A stretch of 64,000 nt of DNA from assembly GCF_052115445.1 (NCBI RefSeq), contig NZ_JBFRGR010000002.1, positions 1 through 64,000 on the forward strand, written 5' to 3'. Positions within the stretch are counted from its first letter, which is position 1. Every line of letters starts with the position of its first letter. The notes below the pieces were generated by a model. The model did no database searches and had not been told where the DNA came from. It worked only from the letters and a program-made list of their open reading frames with translations. Below, piece after piece: positions 62,694 to 64,000 of this stretch. The stretch comes from Paenibacillus_E sp052115445 (GTDB taxonomy: Bacteria > Bacillota > Bacilli > Paenibacillales > NBRC-103111). The position numbers and the translations under genes were made by a program.

Positions 62694-64000
62694 CTAGTAT
62701 CCAGAAGCGATTTTTTCAATTACGATAGAGATCCCTACTGCAGGCGATTGCGCTAATGTTATTGGAATAAATGAATCATTCACTATGTTTATAGTGCTAC
62801 CCGCGCTCAATTGCAAAATGACTTTATTCGAAATTTGACTATTATTGGATAAAATTGGGATACGCGTGCCAGCATCTATCACACCATTTATGCGAAGCGC
62901 TATCTGAGCTCCGATTCCAGAAGTTGTCGATACTTGATAGCTGATCTCATAAATTCCGGCTTGAGTTATGTTAATTTGTCCCATGAAAGACGCAAAATAA
63001 CTATCATCGATGCCAGATGTTACATAACCACGTTGGTTCAACGGTAGATTTGCATCAGCTGGAAACGGCCCACCCGATGGCAACACACTATACAAATAGC
63101 CAAAAGTGGACAAGCCGCCTGCGCCAGCCGCGCCGGTCGCTCCTTGTGCGCCTGTAGCTCCTGTGGCACCGGTTGCTCCTGTCACTCCTACTCCAGTTGC
63201 TCCTGTTACGCCTTGGGCTCCGGTTGCTCCGGTTACGCCTTGAGCTCCGGTTGCTCCGGTTACGCCTTGAGCTCCGGTTGCTCCGGTTACGCCTTGGGCT
63301 CCGATTGCTCCGGTTACTCCTTGGGCTCCGGTTGCTCCGGTTACGCCTTGGGCTCCGGTTGCTCCGGTTACGCCTTGGGCTCCGGTTGCTCCGGTTACGC
63401 CTTGGGCTCCGGTTGCTCCGGTTACGCCTTGGGCTCCCGTTGCTCCGGTTACGCCTTGGGCTCCGGTTGCTCCGGTTACGCCTTGAGCTCCGGTTGCTCC
63501 GGTTACGCCTTGGGCTCCGATTGCTCCGGTTACGCCTTGGGCTCCGGTTGCTCCGGTTACGCCTTGGGCTCCGGTTGCTCCGGTTACGCCTTGGGCTCCG
63601 GTTGCTCCTGTTACGCCTTGAGCTCCGGTTGCTCCGGTTACGCCTTGGATGCCTTGTGCTCCGGTTGCTCCTGTTACGCCTTGGCCTCCGGTTGCTCCTG
63701 TTATTCCTTGGATGCCTTGGGCCCCTGTTGCGCCTGTTATTCCTTGGATGCCTTGGGCTCCGGTTGCTCCTGTTACGCCTTGAGCTCCGGTTGCTCCGGT
63801 TACGCCTTGGGCTCCGGTTGCTCCTGTTATTCCTTGGATGCCTTGTGCTCCGGTTGCTCCTGTTATTCCTTGGATGCCTTGGGCCCCTGTTGCTCCTGTT
63901 ACGCCTTGGATGCCTCGGGCCCCTGTTGCTCCTGTTACGCCCTGGATGCCTTGTGCTCCGGTTGCTCCTGTTATTCCTTGGATGCCTTGGGCCCCTGTTG
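62694..64000 (-). CDS. Collagen-like (BclA-type) surface protein, partial
   Basis: The 5' part lies beyond the window. From 64000 to about 63080 the frame is an uninterrupted Gly-X-Y repeat, mainly GVTGATGAQ units of 27 bases with interspersed GIQGITGATGAQ variants. The last 130 residues (GLSTFGYLYSVLPSGGPFPA ... GIYEISYQVSTTSGIGAQIA ... ISIVIEKIASGY) form a C-terminal domain of the BclA/TNF-like trimerisation type. Such proteins make hair-like filaments on the exosporium or cell surface, and their Thr residues are usually glycosylated. A GTG at 63185 falls inside the repeat and is not a real start. Repeat number is likely to vary between strains. Confidence 0.93.
   Translation of the reverse strand, partial: TGAQGIQGITGATGAQGIQGVTGATGARGIQGVTGATGAQGIQGITGATGAQGIQGITGATGAQGVTGATGAQGVTGATGAQGIQGITGATGAQGIQGITGATGGQGVTGATGAQGIQGVTGATGAQGVTGATGAQGVTGATGAQGVTGATGAQGVTGAIGAQGVTGATGAQGVTGATGAQGVTGATGAQGVTGATGAQGVTGATGAQGVTGATGAQGVTGATGAQGVTGAIGAQGVTGATGAQGVTGATGAQGVTGATGAQGVTGATGVGVTGATGATGATGAQGATGAAGAGGLSTFGYLYSVLPSGGPFPADANLPLNQRGYVTSGIDDSYFASFMGQINITQAGIYEISYQVSTTSGIGAQIALRINGVIDAGTRIPILSNNSQISNKVILQLSAGSTINIVNDSFIPITLAQSPAVGISIVIEKIASGY
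63120..64000. repeat. 27-bp collagen-coding tandem repeats
   Basis: Plus-strand unit GGCTCCGGTTGCTCCGGTTACGCCTT, repeated almost exactly through 63190-63640. It is then mixed with 36- to 45-base variants containing GGATGCCTTGGGCCCCTGTT. The near identity at DNA level points to recent expansion. Confidence 0.95.

Noticed and set aside
63183..63185. GTG as start of the collagen-like protein
   Set aside because: It lies within the Gly-X-Y repeat, whose frame continues open to the window edge.

Overview
The window looks like a chromosomal segment of a spore-forming, plant- or soil-associated Gram-positive bacterium close to Paenibacillus. The signs are an S-layer-homology surface protein, a lipoteichoic-acid-synthase-type enzyme, many AraC-type regulators paired with plant-polysaccharide glycosidases, a BclA-like collagen protein, a YeeI-type YebC protein, and AGGAGG-type ribosome binding sites with frequent GTG/TTG starts. 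No tRNA, rRNA, CRISPR array, transposase or phage gene was seen.

Layout. 1-0.83 kb: a TCTACT/TCCTAC hexamer tract and a decayed sulfatase. 0.83-9.8 kb: yeeI, an (alpha/alpha)6-type glycosidase, a 1174-aa SLH surface protein, an AraC regulator and a PhyH-type dioxygenase. 10.2-29.2 kb: carbohydrate genes (GH127, GH88, GH2, a GH43-type galactanase with a ricin domain, an SMP-30 lactonase, two AraC regulators), mixed with a YVTN propeller protein, an LTA-synthase homologue, CBS and MarR proteins, and many gene remnants. 29.4-32.1 kb: a MerR/MFS efflux pair and an HD hydrolase. 32.2-44.1 kb: a complete 14-gene C-P lyase phosphonate operon on the minus strand: PHP phosphoesterase, hexapeptide transferase, phnF, G, H, I, J, K, M, L, D, C, E, E. 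44.2-53.1 kb: signalling genes (CheY, a SARP-type response regulator, a double-kinase hybrid sensor, a PAS hybrid sensor) and a broken RelA/SpoT-like gene. 54-59.2 kb: a compact cluster of type III PKS, methyltransferase, flavoprotein and MMPL transporter, predicted to make and move a phenolic lipid or alkylpyrone-like product. 59.4-64 kb: a two-domain glycosyltransferase with a TPR-like tail, an RCC1 propeller protein and the 3' part of a collagen-like protein, probably a surface-glycoprotein island.

How the genes work together. The glycosidases fit removal of arabinose, galactose and uronic acid from arabinogalactan or pectin side chains, each controlled by a neighbouring AraC protein. The phn operon carries uptake (C, D, E, E) and the full lyase core (G-M) but no phnN or phnP; the PHP protein probably fills the phnP step. 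A phased Pho-box-like site lies upstream of phnG.

Two features are not explained by genes. One is an array of seven 62-bp units at 17.95-18.38 kb, each with a stem-loop whose base changes mostly preserve pairing only on the plus strand. The other is a family of four dispersed 200-300-bp repeats (3.85, 9.9, 50.35 and 53.7 kb) built from direct and inverted copies of one short unit. At least nine remnants of once-functional genes sit in the gaps, often beside these repeats, so the region shows heavy gene decay.
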